33,551 nucleotides of DNA from Erysipelotrichaceae bacterium (GCA_017432545.1 JAFRJA010000072.1:1-33551), one strand, 5' to 3'. Shown: positions 23,812-32,960, numbered from the stretch's first letter. Notes: a model not told the origin generated them from the sequence alone. A program made the numbers and translations.

Positions 23812-25723
23812 TATTGTCGCCGTGTACTATTCTCCAGATATTTCTGACGATCTTCTTGTCAGCTTCGATATAATCACATTTCTTCGGTGAATTATTATCC
23901 GCATAGATCTTATCGATCGCTCTTTCAACTAAAAGAAGTTCATCATATTCAACAATGGCCGGATGAAGCAAGAGATCATCCTCCTTGACCTTTCTACCAT
24001 CAGTCTGTCTGCAGATCGTAGCCGCCTGTTCGAGGTCAGCTTTGCGCCAGCCCTGTAAACGCTGATAGGTATTCCAGCGCTGATGTTCACTCACGGACAA
24101 GGAATCGACATTTCTTTCATCTGACAAAAACTTGTATGCATAATCTTTTTCACTAATATCTTCCGGTCTGCTCTTCAGGACATATTCGAGCTTGTATTCA
24201 GCTGACAAAGCCGCACCATAGGAAGAGTTCTGATTTACATAAGAATAGAAATGCGTATCGGCACAAAGTTTATCCTGTTCCTCTTTTGGAAGCGAGAGAC
24301 AATCGTGTTCGGCATCTGAATAATAAGCCAGATGGATGCGCTTGGCTTCATTTTCGATCTCCGGAGCGATGATCCGCTTGTAGTCATAGCGCGTAGAACG
24401 GTCACCGAAGAAAACGATGTTCTCATCTTCGATCATCTTATTCAGATTCTTGTCTTTCAGATCACACAGGATAAACGGGATGATCAGATCCTTGCTTAAA
24501 GAACCATACAGTCTCTTCAACTGTAAGGAGGTATTATAGTTATCCTCATCATCATCCTTACAGACAAAGATGATATTCGGAGGCAACAGATCCATGACCT
24601 CCTCAGCGAAATATGCATCATTGTTGTCAAAGGAATGGAAATTGATATTATAGTTGGCGTTTTCACTGATCGGCCCGTCAAAATAAGACTCAAAAGGTTC
24701 ATTAAGTATTTCCGGAGCCTCACTCTTGAGTTTCTCAGCAAAGCTCCTGACATCTCTGTCAAAAACATGGATCTGATAAGTCGAACCCGGCCAGATCATC
24801 ATGCATAAAGCGTTACGAAGAATATCCATGGCAAGTTCATTGCCGCCAAAGATGAAGATATTGTTGTCCATGACATCGGTCAGCTTTTCCTTATAAGTCC
24901 TGAAAAGATCGACAGCCATTGCGTTTTCTTCATCAACATAACGCAGATAGACTTTATCTCCATACTGGCGATCCAGATTTCGAATCAGTTCCAGTGAATC
25001 ACGTGACACAAAGAAACGGATGATGACATTTTCCTTGGAATAATGTTTCTGCTTGCCATTGGTCAGATGATCACACAGTGCCGAAGTATCAATCAAACAC
25101 TGTTCATGATCATCAGACAGTTCATAGAATTCATATTTACGGTTTTTGAAAATATGCAGACGTTCATTTCCTTCACGAACGATCGCATGTATCGCTCTGG
25201 CCTTTGTCTTTAACTGATCATCGGCCGAAGAGCCGTTGCAGAAGATCAGGGTCTTGTTCTTGTCTTCTGAAAGTGATTCGGCAATAGCCAGAGAGCGGTC
25301 ATTGATCCGGGAAAAGACATGGATATTGGTGTTACCCATCATCCTGAGATTATCATTGATGTTGCGGAACAAACTGACGACAAAGATCGAAGCGAAGGTC
25401 GGTCCTAAAATGTAGAGCACATACAGGAAGATACGGTAGAAATAACCTACTGTTCCTTCCAGAGCCAGATCATCAAGCATGCCGCCGGAGACATTCATTC
25501 CGATTGCCCTGACGCCATAGTTCAAGGAACCGAGTAAAGCGATCAGCAGGTCATTTCCGCTTTCGATATAGCTAGGGAATACCAGCATCGAGATTGCCAG
25601 AGAAACACTTAAAGTCAGACAGGCTGAAAAAGCCTTCATGTCATCCTTGGCTCTGAAGGACAGACCTACACCGGTCAATAGTATGCACAAAGCCAATATC
25701 AGATATATCAACATATAGTTCAT
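23804..25723 (-). CDS. Membrane protein with TrkA-like Rossmann domains and a C-terminal RyR domain
   Basis: The 639-residue protein starts with three or four hydrophobic segments (3-22, 32-53, about 58-75, 92-119); the short third one (LLGSLNYGVRAIG) could be a pore-like re-entrant loop. Two TrkA-N-like Rossmann regions follow (about 133-270, starting NTNIHVFSRINDRSLAIAESL, and about 288-440, starting NIFIFGGNELAMDIL). The last part (about 543-612) is an RyR-type domain: SVSEHQRWNTYQRLQGWR and HPAIVEYDELLLVERAIDKIY. The architecture suggests a ligand-gated channel or membrane sensor. A Shine-Dalgarno AAGGAG lies 12 nt upstream. It lies 17 bp after the hydrolase gene and overlaps the TIR gene by 8 bp, so a shared function with TIR is likely. 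Confidence 0.75.
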   Translation of the reverse strand: MNYMLIYLILALCILLTGVGLSFRAKDDMKAFSACLTLSVSLAISMLVFPSYIESGNDLLIALLGSLNYGVRAIGMNVSGGMLDDLALEGTVGYFYRIFLYVLYILGPTFASIFVVSLFRNINDNLRMMGNTNIHVFSRINDRSLAIAESLSEDKNKTLIFCNGSSADDQLKTKARAIHAIVREGNERLHIFKNRKYEFYELSDDHEQCLIDTSALCDHLTNGKQKHYSKENVIIRFFVSRDSLELIRNLDRQYGDKVYLRYVDEENAMAVDLFRTYKEKLTDVMDNNIFIFGGNELAMDILRNALCMMIWPGSTYQIHVFDRDVRSFAEKLKSEAPEILNEPFESYFDGPISENANYNINFHSFDNNDAYFAEEVMDLLPPNIIFVCKDDDEDNYNTSLQLKRLYGSLSKDLIIPFILCDLKDKNLNKMIEDENIVFFGDRSTRYDYKRIIAPEIENEAKRIHLAYYSDAEHDCLSLPKEEQDKLCADTHFYSYVNQNSSYGAALSAEYKLEYVLKSRPEDISEKDYAYKFLSDERNVDSLSVSEHQRWNTYQRLQGWRKADLEQAATICRQTDGRKVKEDDLLLHPAIVEYDELLLVERAIDKIYADNNSPKKCDYIEADKKIVRNIWRIVHGDNNE

Positions 25724-25740
25724 TTATTCATTCATCTCCT

Positions 25741-26667
25741 TCAGATCTTTCTGGTCTCCAGCCAGTTATACAGATCTTCATAGACTCTCTCACGATCCGT
25801 TTCATTGAGGATCTCATGACGGTCATTTTCATATAATTTCAGACTGATCTCTTTGGCCCCGACTGCCTTTAATGATTCGGCTGCCGCTTCGACTTCCTTG
25901 CCGAAAGAGCCGACCGGATCATCCTTGCCCGAAACAAACAGGACCGGCAGTTCCTTAGGCATCTGCTTTAAGAGGTTTTGATCATGTAAGTGCACGATCC
26001 CCTTGAACATGTTGTAGTAGCCGTTAAGCGTAAAGACGAAATTGCAACGCGGTTCATTGAGATACCAGTCGACGATCTCTTCATTCTTGCTCAGCCAGTC
26101 GACCTTCGTCCTGGCCGGTTCAAACTTTTTGTTGTAAGCACCAAAGGCCATGTTATTGACCATATTGGAACGATGATGCCAGCCCTTGAATAAGGCGATC
26201 AGCCGGCACACCAGCATCCCGGCCTGAACTTTGATTTTCGGTTCAAAGCCGGTGCCCATGATGATCGCGCCATCGAGTTCATCACCATGTTCACAGATAT
26301 ACTGTCTGGCATAGAAAGAGCCCATGGAATGGCCTAAAAGATAATAAGGCTTACCGGGGTATTCTTTCTTGATCAATGAATTGAGCTGATACATATCACC
26401 CAACAGATAATTGTTGCCATCCTCGCCGAAATAGCCCCATTCCTTCTGGGAAAGCACAGACTCGCCATGTCCCAGATGATCATTGCCGCAGACCAGATAG
26501 CCCCTCTCGCAGAGATACTGTGCAAAATTCTCATAGCGGTCAATAAACTCGACCATGCCATGAGCGATCTGTAAGATACCTTTCAGCTTTCCTTCCGGAA
26601 TATACTTGACGGCTCTGATCGAAGTCTTGCCGTCGTATGATATAAAATGCAGTTCTTCTTTTTTCAT
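25741..26667 (-). CDS. Monoglyceride-lipase-like alpha/beta hydrolase
   Basis: The 308-residue protein belongs to the lysophospholipase/monoacylglycerol lipase (serine aminopeptidase S33) group. The nucleophile elbow GHSMGS holds Ser114, the acid is in FVSGKDDPVG and the His in ENDRHEILNE; HGMVEFIDRY near residue 36 is the oxyanion part. No signal peptide is visible, so it acts in the cytoplasm. I choose ATG 26667 (MKKEELHF) over the upstream ATG 26697, because AAAGGTG lies at the right distance and the longer start would overlap the gene upstream. It may be functionally linked to the RyR and TIR genes. Confidence 0.88.
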   Translation of the reverse strand: MKKEELHFISYDGKTSIRAVKYIPEGKLKGILQIAHGMVEFIDRYENFAQYLCERGYLVCGNDHLGHGESVLSQKEWGYFGEDGNNYLLGDMYQLNSLIKKEYPGKPYYLLGHSMGSFYARQYICEHGDELDGAIIMGTGFEPKIKVQAGMLVCRLIALFKGWHHRSNMVNNMAFGAYNKKFEPARTKVDWLSKNEEIVDWYLNEPRCNFVFTLNGYYNMFKGIVHLHDQNLLKQMPKELPVLFVSGKDDPVGSFGKEVEAAAESLKAVGAKEISLKLYENDRHEILNETDRERVYEDLYNWLETRKI

Positions 26668-26671
26668 TATT

Positions 26672-27070
26672 TCACCTTTGGATCTCAACCAGCGCAAATA
26701 ACAGAGGCAGCGCGATATTCATATCATCGCACACCACTCTTTTCTTATCCGCCATCATCACATGTTCGATCATGAAACAGCTGTTATCGGTTTTAAAACG
26801 CCAGCCTTGAGGCATCACCAGATATTCATCGTCTTCTTTATAAAGTTTAAACAACGGCGTTCCATCATGCGCATAGGCATTCACGAGCGGTTCTTCAGCC
26901 GTAATATCCTTCTCCACATAAGATATCTCATTATCATCCTCGTCAAAGATCCTGGTCCGGAATTTATAGGAAAAATCATAGATCCCGTAATACAAAAGAC
27001 GTCCGTTTTTATCCGTTAACGGGGTCTTCAGACGCTTTATATAATTATCAAATTCGTAATATAGCTCCAC
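26672..27070 (-). CDS. LURP-one-like (tubby-fold-like) small protein
   Basis: The 132-residue protein is beta-rich, with the alternating pattern seen in LURP-one/YxjI proteins (LLYYGIYDFSYKFRTRIFDED, then EYLVMPQGWRFKTDN), which share a fold with the tubby C-terminal domain. The assignment is by eye and weak. Related domains bind lipids or are membrane-associated. The start is a GTG with no Shine-Dalgarno site; TAGAAT (27077-27082) ends 6 nt before it. It is the first gene of the probable - strand operon continuing into the hydrolase 4 bp downstream. Confidence 0.5.
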   Translation of the reverse strand: MELYYEFDNYIKRLKTPLTDKNGRLLYYGIYDFSYKFRTRIFDEDDNEISYVEKDITAEEPLVNAYAHDGTPLFKLYKEDDEYLVMPQGWRFKTDNSCFMIEHVMMADKKRVVCDDMNIALPLLFALVEIQR

Positions 27071-27076
27071 ATCAAT

Positions 27077-27099
27077 ATTCTAACAAATTATCCTATAAT
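27077..27099. promoter_or_regulatory. Divergent -10 elements (LURP-like gene and aldo/keto reductase)
   Basis: The - strand TAGAAT (27077-27082) ends exactly 6 nt before the GTG at 27070, and the + strand TATAAT (27094-27099) ends exactly 6 nt before the ATG at 27106. Neither gene has a ribosome binding site. Both transcripts are predicted to be leaderless. Confidence 0.5.
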
Positions 27100-27105
27100 T
27101 AAGTC

Positions 27106-28065
27106 ATGGAATACATAAAATTGGGAAACTCAGATCTGAAGGTTTCTAGACTCTGTTTAGGCTGCATGTCCTTTGGCGAAGCTGATGAAGGACAGTATCA
27201 GTGGACGCTTGACTACAAACAGAGCGAAGAGATCATTCAGGCAGCTTATGCTCAGGGCATCAACTTCTTTGATACTTCAAACAACTACTCCAATGGCTCA
27301 TCGGAAAGATTCTTAGGCAAAGCTATCAAAAGCTTTCCGCGTGATCAGATCGTGATCACGACCAAGTGTTACTTCAATGAAGGAAAACTCTCAGCTGAAG
27401 CGATCCATCGTGAAGTACTCAAATCATTAAAGAATCTTGATACGGACTACATCGACATCCTGATCTTACATCGTTTTGATTATGACACACCGATCGAAGA
27501 AACACTTACGGCGCTCAATAAAGAAGTAAAAATGGGACACATCCGTTATTACGGAGCCAGTGCCATGTTCGGCTATCAGTTCGCCAATTACTGCTATAGC
27601 GCCAAAGAGCTCGGCTTCCAGCCTTTCACCACATTACAGAACCATTACAATCTCATCTACAGAGAAGATGAAAGGGATCTGATCCCGGTCGCTGAACAGT
27701 TCGGTGTCTCAAGAACTTCCTTTGCCCCATATGCCGCCGGCAGACTGGCTCGCCGGAACTTTGTGACTGATTCCAAGCGCTATGAGCTTGATTCCAAAGA
27801 AGGAACAAGATACGACAAGATGGAAGAGTACGACCAGAAGATCGCCGATCGGGTCTATGACATCGCTGAAAAATACAGCACTTCGATGAGTAATATCGCT
27901 CTGGCCTGGCAGTTTGTCAAAGGTGTCGCTTCACCGATCATCGGCATCACAAAACAAAAGTATCTTGACGATACTTTGAACTGTTTCGATATTAAACTCA
28001 GTGCAGAAGATATAGCTTATCTGGAGGAACTGTATGTCCCTCATCCGATCAACTGCAACCGTTAA
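27106..28065 (+). CDS. Aldo/keto reductase
   Basis: The 319-residue protein is a NADPH-dependent oxidoreductase of the aldo/keto reductase family. The catalytic tetrad is complete: Asp56 and Tyr61 (FFDTSNNYSNG), Lys87 (TTKCYF) and His122 (LILHRF). The C-terminal cofactor-binding part (ASPIIGITK) is also intact. The natural substrate cannot be told. The start has no Shine-Dalgarno site and is probably leaderless. It is convergent with the PAP2 gene. Confidence 0.93.
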   Translation: MEYIKLGNSDLKVSRLCLGCMSFGEADEGQYQWTLDYKQSEEIIQAAYAQGINFFDTSNNYSNGSSERFLGKAIKSFPRDQIVITTKCYFNEGKLSAEAIHREVLKSLKNLDTDYIDILILHRFDYDTPIEETLTALNKEVKMGHIRYYGASAMFGYQFANYCYSAKELGFQPFTTLQNHYNLIYREDERDLIPVAEQFGVSRTSFAPYAAGRLARRNFVTDSKRYELDSKEGTRYDKMEEYDQKIADRVYDIAEKYSTSMSNIALAWQFVKGVASPIIGITKQKYLDDTLNCFDIKLSAEDIAYLEELYVPHPINCNR

Positions 28066-28066
28066 A

Positions 28067-28087
28067 GAAGCATCAGGCTTCCTTTTT
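28067..28087. terminator. Bidirectional terminator between the aldo/keto reductase and PAP2 genes
   Basis: GAAGC and GCTTC form a short stem around ATCAG; C and five T follow on the + strand and three T on the - strand. The stem overlaps the PAP2 stop codon. Confidence 0.65.
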
Positions 28088-29002
28088 ATTTAAATTTAAA
28101 TACCTGAAACAAAGAGAATAGATGCCGACAGTCAGAAAAGTGGCTGTGCCATATCTGACGATGTACAGGAACCACTTGATATAATCGTTGGTAATACCGA
28201 TTATGCCAAACAGATATTTGAGCAGATAATTGACGCCCAGAAACAGCAGCCCTCCGACTGCCATCCTGATGGTCACTTCCCAGAAATTGTCACTGCTGCA
28301 GAAATTTACATACTTCTTTTCAAAAGTATCACCACAGGCAAAACCGATAAACAGACCAAATACCGAATAGAATTCTTTGGTGGTCACAAAGAAGAAACCG
28401 GGCAGAGCTACTAACAGTGTCAGAAGAAATGCCTTGTATTCTCCATATTTCTCAAAGACATACATTAGAAGTATAGAGCTTGTAACACCAATCAATACAC
28501 CGCCTAAAACATCACTCGGATAGTGCACACCCAGCGCAAAGCGGGAAATACATAACAGGATCGTAAACATGATCCAGATGATCGTCGCAATCCTGTTTTG
28601 GGCATCTTTATGAAAGAAACAGGCCATTGAAGAGATCAGCGTCGCATGGCCGCTGGGGAAAGAATAGCCCTGCTTATGTAAATCATAGGGGTCTTCGTTA
28701 TAAACAGCTGGTCTTAAACACTCGATCGATTCATTTGCGATATAAGGTCTTTGTCTTCTGACGATATTCTTGAGCTGATTGGTGAACATCTGTGAAAAAA
28801 GACACATCAGAAAGATCTGTCTTCCTTTATCCTTATCAAAACCGAAATAATAAAGACCACCGACCAGGACCGGGAAGAAAGGCTCCCCTAAGAAAGTCAT
28901 GGCAATAAAAACATTTTTCAGAAAAGGAAAAAGACTGATCAGCTGCTGCAGCCATTCGATCAGTCCTACTTCCCATTCAAATTGAAATACATTTGCGACC
29001 AT
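28073..29002 (-). CDS. PAP2 family membrane phosphatase
   Basis: The 309-residue membrane protein has the three PAP2 phosphatase motifs: K-x6-RP in KNIVRRQRPY, PSGH in YSFPSGHAT, and SR-x5-H-x3-D in SRFALGVHYPSD. About eight membrane segments are visible. Such enzymes dephosphorylate undecaprenyl pyrophosphate, phosphatidate or related lipids; the neighbouring cell-wall genes murT and gatD make undecaprenyl recycling a reasonable guess. It follows gatD by 2 bp and is the last gene of the metG-led series. Confidence 0.88.
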   Translation of the reverse strand: MVANVFQFEWEVGLIEWLQQLISLFPFLKNVFIAMTFLGEPFFPVLVGGLYYFGFDKDKGRQIFLMCLFSQMFTNQLKNIVRRQRPYIANESIECLRPAVYNEDPYDLHKQGYSFPSGHATLISSMACFFHKDAQNRIATIIWIMFTILLCISRFALGVHYPSDVLGGVLIGVTSSILLMYVFEKYGEYKAFLLTLLVALPGFFFVTTKEFYSVFGLFIGFACGDTFEKKYVNFCSSDNFWEVTIRMAVGGLLFLGVNYLLKYLFGIIGITNDYIKWFLYIVRYGTATFLTVGIYSLCFRYLNLNKKEA

Positions 29003-29004
29003 TA

Positions 29005-29691
29005 TTATCTCTTCTTCAGTTCACGCAAAGTCGTCTCATAGGCGGCTTCCTCATAAGGATCACGGTCTAAGACATACTGATCCTTGACCAGCAGTTTCAA
29101 TATCTCATCCGCAAATAAAGGATTCTTGACCAGTACCGGTCCGATGATATGCGTACCGAAAAGATTCTTTAAACGATAACCTTCAAAATTGTTGTCAACG
29201 AGATTGTTATCTTTAAAACGGTAATCAAACAGTTTATTTTTTTCACCACCTTCGATAAGTGATGATTTATTGATGAAACCGACCGTTTCACCAAGAACTT
29301 CGTTGTAGCAGATCACATCACCGGTATATCTTTTTTCCGTTATTGTGGTCTTGAAATCGATCAGACCAAGAGCTTTTTCATCATCGATGGAATTGCCCAT
29401 CAGTTCCATGGCATTGCCTGTCAGAAGCATCACTTTTCCGGCCTTGACATACTCTTTGATATAAAGCTCGTATTTGATCAGATCCTTCAGGGCACACATT
29501 TCATTTTTCTCAGTACCAGAACCCATATAGACAAAATCATAGTCCGCAAAAAAGATCGGATCCTGATATTCCTTGCGTTCAACTTTAACTTTCAGACCCA
29601 TCTTCTTGATGCGATTGACGATGATGGAGAGATTGCCATAATCGCCGTAAAGATTCATCAGCTCAGGATATAAATGAAGAATTCTAATCAT
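29005..29691 (-). CDS. gatD: GatD-like glutamine amidotransferase, without the catalytic Cys
   Basis: GatD supplies ammonia to MurT for amidation of D-glutamate in lipid II. The 228-residue protein is a CobB/CobQ-type class I glutaminase by sequence (LMNLYGDYGNL, VYMGSGTEKNE, GTHIIGPVLVKNP). The nucleophile motif is altered: where active GatD has CGGxQxLG, this protein reads GNAMELMG (92-99), so the Cys is Gly92 and the Gln is Glu96. The His in GTHIIGP is kept. It may use free ammonia or act as a structural partner. Its start overlaps murT by 4 bp (ATGA). Confidence 0.8.
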   Translation of the reverse strand: MIRILHLYPELMNLYGDYGNLSIIVNRIKKMGLKVKVERKEYQDPIFFADYDFVYMGSGTEKNEMCALKDLIKYELYIKEYVKAGKVMLLTGNAMELMGNSIDDEKALGLIDFKTTITEKRYTGDVICYNEVLGETVGFINKSSLIEGGEKNKLFDYRFKDNNLVDNNFEGYRLKNLFGTHIIGPVLVKNPLFADEILKLLVKDQYVLDRDPYEEAAYETTLRELKKR

Positions 29692-31016
29692 AACACTTCT
29701 ACCTCCTTGAGCAGTTTATCCTGGTCGGAGAAACAGGTCATGACAAAAGTCCTGAGTTGCGGATCATTATCCAGTTCATCCAGAGCTTCATTGACACTGT
29801 CCTTCAGTACGACCTTATTCATATCGACATCACCGTTATTGAATCTGACTGCAACATCATTGATGTATTTACCGGATACGATGACTTTTTTGATATTCTT
29901 GCTGTTAAGCAGTTCAAAACTGATATCCCACAGCCATGAAGTATCGGAAGTGAAATATTTGCGGCTGATATCATCGATGATCAGTACCAGCTGTATCTTA
30001 TCTTTTAAAGAAGTAATATAATTCAGATTCTGATTATAGGAAACCGTATTCTCGTGTTTGGAGATCAGTAAAGTTCCTCCGATATCCTTATAGGCAAATT
30101 CTCTGATACGTCCGTTTTTAATCACATAAGAATTCAACAGTTCTACCAGGATCTCTTCCGAGATGTTCATGCATCGGCCTAAAGTAAAAGCAGCAAGACA
30201 GTTATAGGCGTTGTGCAGGGATCTGAAAGCCAGATCGATCCGATATTCATCATTGATGATCATATAGCCTTGTGAAAGATCTATCCTGGTGATCGCAAAA
30301 TCAGGCTGTTCCCTTTCAAAGTCACAATGACTGCACTCATACTTGCCGACGTGGGCGAACTGATAGTAGTCATAGATCATCTTATGTTTGCACAAAGGAC
30401 AGTAATAACCGTCATTATAGATACTCTGACATTTTTCGGTTACATACTGGTTTTCTTCCGCTCCATAATAGACAACAGTATTGTCATACAGTTTAGCCAG
30501 AGAAGAGATCAGAGGATCATCAGCGTTCAAAATAAGCGTTGAATCCGGACGGATTGACAATTTGATCTGTTCAAAGACATATTCCGGATGACCGTTCCTG
30601 GTCATCTGATCACGATAGAGATTGTTGAGAAGATAGTACTTAGGTGTGATATAGCTGAACACATATTTTGCATAGCGTTCATCAACTTCGATCAGCAGTA
30701 CATCTTTTTTGAAATTGCCCCTGAGATCACAGTTATCCAGTACAAGTGTCGTAACACCCTCGATCTGATTTGAACCTTCCTTATTGCAGACCACATCAAA
30801 ACCGCTGTTGACCAGAATGTGGTAGATCATCTCAACAGTTGAAGTTTTGCCATTGGAACCGGTGACTGCAATGATGTTGGCCGGTAAAGATACTCGACTT
30901 AAAATATCCGGACAGATCTTAAGGGCGACCTTGCCGGGAAAGCTTGAGCCTCGACCCAGTTTCTGTGCCAGTTTCTTGGCAATTTTACATATCAGTATTG
31001 CGAATGTTTTTAACAT
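29688..31016 (-). CDS. murT: Lipid II isoglutaminyl synthase subunit MurT
   Basis: The 442-residue cytoplasmic Mur-ligase-like protein activates and amidates the alpha-carboxyl of D-Glu in the peptidoglycan stem peptide, with GatD. Visible are the ATP-binding VTGSNGKTST (51-60), the CysX2Cys...CysX2Cys zinc ribbon specific for MurT (Cys206, 209, 228, 231) and the GTLLISKHENTVSYNQNL part of the C-terminal DUF1727-like region. It follows metG by 15 bp with no clear ribosome site, and overlaps gatD. Confidence 0.93.
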   Translation of the reverse strand: MLKTFAILICKIAKKLAQKLGRGSSFPGKVALKICPDILSRVSLPANIIAVTGSNGKTSTVEMIYHILVNSGFDVVCNKEGSNQIEGVTTLVLDNCDLRGNFKKDVLLIEVDERYAKYVFSYITPKYYLLNNLYRDQMTRNGHPEYVFEQIKLSIRPDSTLILNADDPLISSLAKLYDNTVVYYGAEENQYVTEKCQSIYNDGYYCPLCKHKMIYDYYQFAHVGKYECSHCDFEREQPDFAITRIDLSQGYMIINDEYRIDLAFRSLHNAYNCLAAFTLGRCMNISEEILVELLNSYVIKNGRIREFAYKDIGGTLLISKHENTVSYNQNLNYITSLKDKIQLVLIIDDISRKYFTSDTSWLWDISFELLNSKNIKKVIVSGKYINDVAVRFNNGDVDMNKVVLKDSVNEALDELDNDPQLRTFVMTCFSDQDKLLKEVEVL

Positions 31017-31031
31017 AACTTTTTTCTTATT

Positions 31032-32960
31032 TTAACAGACTACAGAACCGACTTCCATTTCAGAACTCAACAGTTCCAGAACTTCCTTGCCGTCTTTTTC
31101 CTTAACAGCTGATAACAGCATGCCGTTGGATTCAAGACCTCTGATCTTGCGTGGTTTCAGGTTCATCACAGCAATGACTTTCTTTCCAACCAATTCTTCC
31201 GGTTTATAGAACTCAGCTACACCGGAAAGGATCTGTCTCTCCTCATAACCGAAATCGACCTTGAAGACCAGGATCTTGTCAGCATCTGGATGTTTTGTGC
31301 ATTCCTTGACTTCTCCTACGACCATCTCGACTTTTTCAAAATCGGCGAATTCGATCTGCGGTTTATGTTCGACCTTTTCCTTTTCAGCGCCAAGATATTC
31401 ATGGATCTCAGCCAGAGTCTTTTCCGGATCAAGACGGGCAAACAACGGCTCAGGATTTTCGGTTACTTTATTGCATTCATAGTTACCAAAAGTCTGTATC
31501 GAATCATAGGAAGTTTCTTTCGTATTGATCTGCGCAAAGACCTTGTCGCTTGTTGCTGGCATGAATGGTGACATCAAGACAGCACCGATCCTGATGCCTT
31601 CCAGCAGGTTGTACAGAACCGTATTCAGCCTTGTCTTATTGGCTTCATCCTTGGCTAAAGTCCAAGGCGCTGTCTCATCGATATATTTGTTGCAGCGTCT
31701 GAACAGTTCCATAATCGCTTCGATCGAATCGCCAACGCGCAGTTCATTCATCTTGTCTTCCACGACCTTGACCGTTGAAAGGATCGTTTCCTTGAATTCC
31801 TTATCAAGTTCTTCTTCTTCAAAATCCTTGCTCAGCTGACCACCGAAATACTTGTTGGTCATAGCGACGGTTCGATTTACTAGGTTGCCATAGACATTTG
31901 CCAGATCGGAATTGATCCTCTCAATGACAAGATCCCAGGTGATCGTACCATCCTGGGCAAACGGCATTTCGTGCAAGACATAATATCTGATCGCATCGAC
32001 ACCAAAGAACTTGACCAGATCATCTGCGTAGATCGCATTGCCACGGGACTTGGAGATCTTGTCTTCTCCTACCAGCATCCATGGATGACCAAAGACCTGC
32101 TTAGGAAGCGGCACATTCAAAGCCAATAACATGATCGGCCAGTATAAGGTGTGGAAACGGATGATATCCTTTCCGATAAGATGCAGATCAGCCGGCCAGT
32201 ATTTCTTATACAGCTCACCATGATCGCCATCCACATCGTAACCTAAACCGGTAATATAGTTGCTCAAGGCATCGATCCAGACATAGACGACATGTTTCGG
32301 ATCAAAGTCTACCGGAATGCCCCATTTGAAAGAGGTACGGGAGACACACAAGTCCTGAAGACCAGGTTTAAGGAAATTATTGATCATTTCATTCTTTCTT
32401 GATTCAGGCTGAATGAATTCCTCATGTGAATTGATATAGTCTTCCAGCTGTTTCTGATATTTGCTCAGTTTAAAGAAATATGATTCTTCCTTTTCCTTAT
32501 GTACTTCTCTGCCGCAGTCCGGGCACTTGCCATCGACCAATTGCGAATCAGTCCAGAAAGACTCACATGGTGTGCAATACCAGCCTTCATATTCACTCTT
32601 GTAGATATCGCCCTGATCATAAAGTTTCTTGAAGATCTTTTTGACCTGCGCTTCATGATCATCATCAGTCGTTCTGATGAAACGATCATAAGAGGTATTC
32701 ATCAGGTCGAAGATACGTTTGATCTCTGCCGCTTGCGTATCGACGAATTCCTTAGGGGTAACACCGGCAGCCTTGGCTTTCTCTTCGATCTTCTGACCAT
32801 GCTCATCAGTACCGGTCTGAAAATAGACATCGTATCCCAAAAGTTTCTTGTAACGTGCAATTGCGTCAGCCATTATGATCTCGTAGGTGTTGCCGATATG
32901 CGGCTTGCCGCTGGCATAGGCGATCGCCGTTGTAATGTAATACTTTCCTTTGTTTTCCAT
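31032..32960 (-). CDS. metG: Methionyl-tRNA synthetase
   Basis: The enzyme charges tRNA-Met. The 642-residue protein has HIGN (class I HIGH motif), KISKS (KMSKS), the four-Cys zinc knuckle (CTPCESF, KCPDCGRE) and a C-terminal EMAP/Trbp-type tRNA-binding domain (about 540-642, with HPDADKILVFKVDFG). I choose ATG 32960 (MENKGKYYI) rather than ATG 32996: GGGAGG lies 7 nt upstream of it, and the longer frame runs into the T-box terminator. Expression is controlled by the T-box upstream. Confidence 0.97.
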   Translation of the reverse strand: MENKGKYYITTAIAYASGKPHIGNTYEIIMADAIARYKKLLGYDVYFQTGTDEHGQKIEEKAKAAGVTPKEFVDTQAAEIKRIFDLMNTSYDRFIRTTDDDHEAQVKKIFKKLYDQGDIYKSEYEGWYCTPCESFWTDSQLVDGKCPDCGREVHKEKEESYFFKLSKYQKQLEDYINSHEEFIQPESRKNEMINNFLKPGLQDLCVSRTSFKWGIPVDFDPKHVVYVWIDALSNYITGLGYDVDGDHGELYKKYWPADLHLIGKDIIRFHTLYWPIMLLALNVPLPKQVFGHPWMLVGEDKISKSRGNAIYADDLVKFFGVDAIRYYVLHEMPFAQDGTITWDLVIERINSDLANVYGNLVNRTVAMTNKYFGGQLSKDFEEEELDKEFKETILSTVKVVEDKMNELRVGDSIEAIMELFRRCNKYIDETAPWTLAKDEANKTRLNTVLYNLLEGIRIGAVLMSPFMPATSDKVFAQINTKETSYDSIQTFGNYECNKVTENPEPLFARLDPEKTLAEIHEYLGAEKEKVEHKPQIEFADFEKVEMVVGEVKECTKHPDADKILVFKVDFGYEERQILSGVAEFYKPEELVGKKVIAVMNLKPRKIRGLESNGMLLSAVKEKDGKEVLELLSSEMEVGSVVC

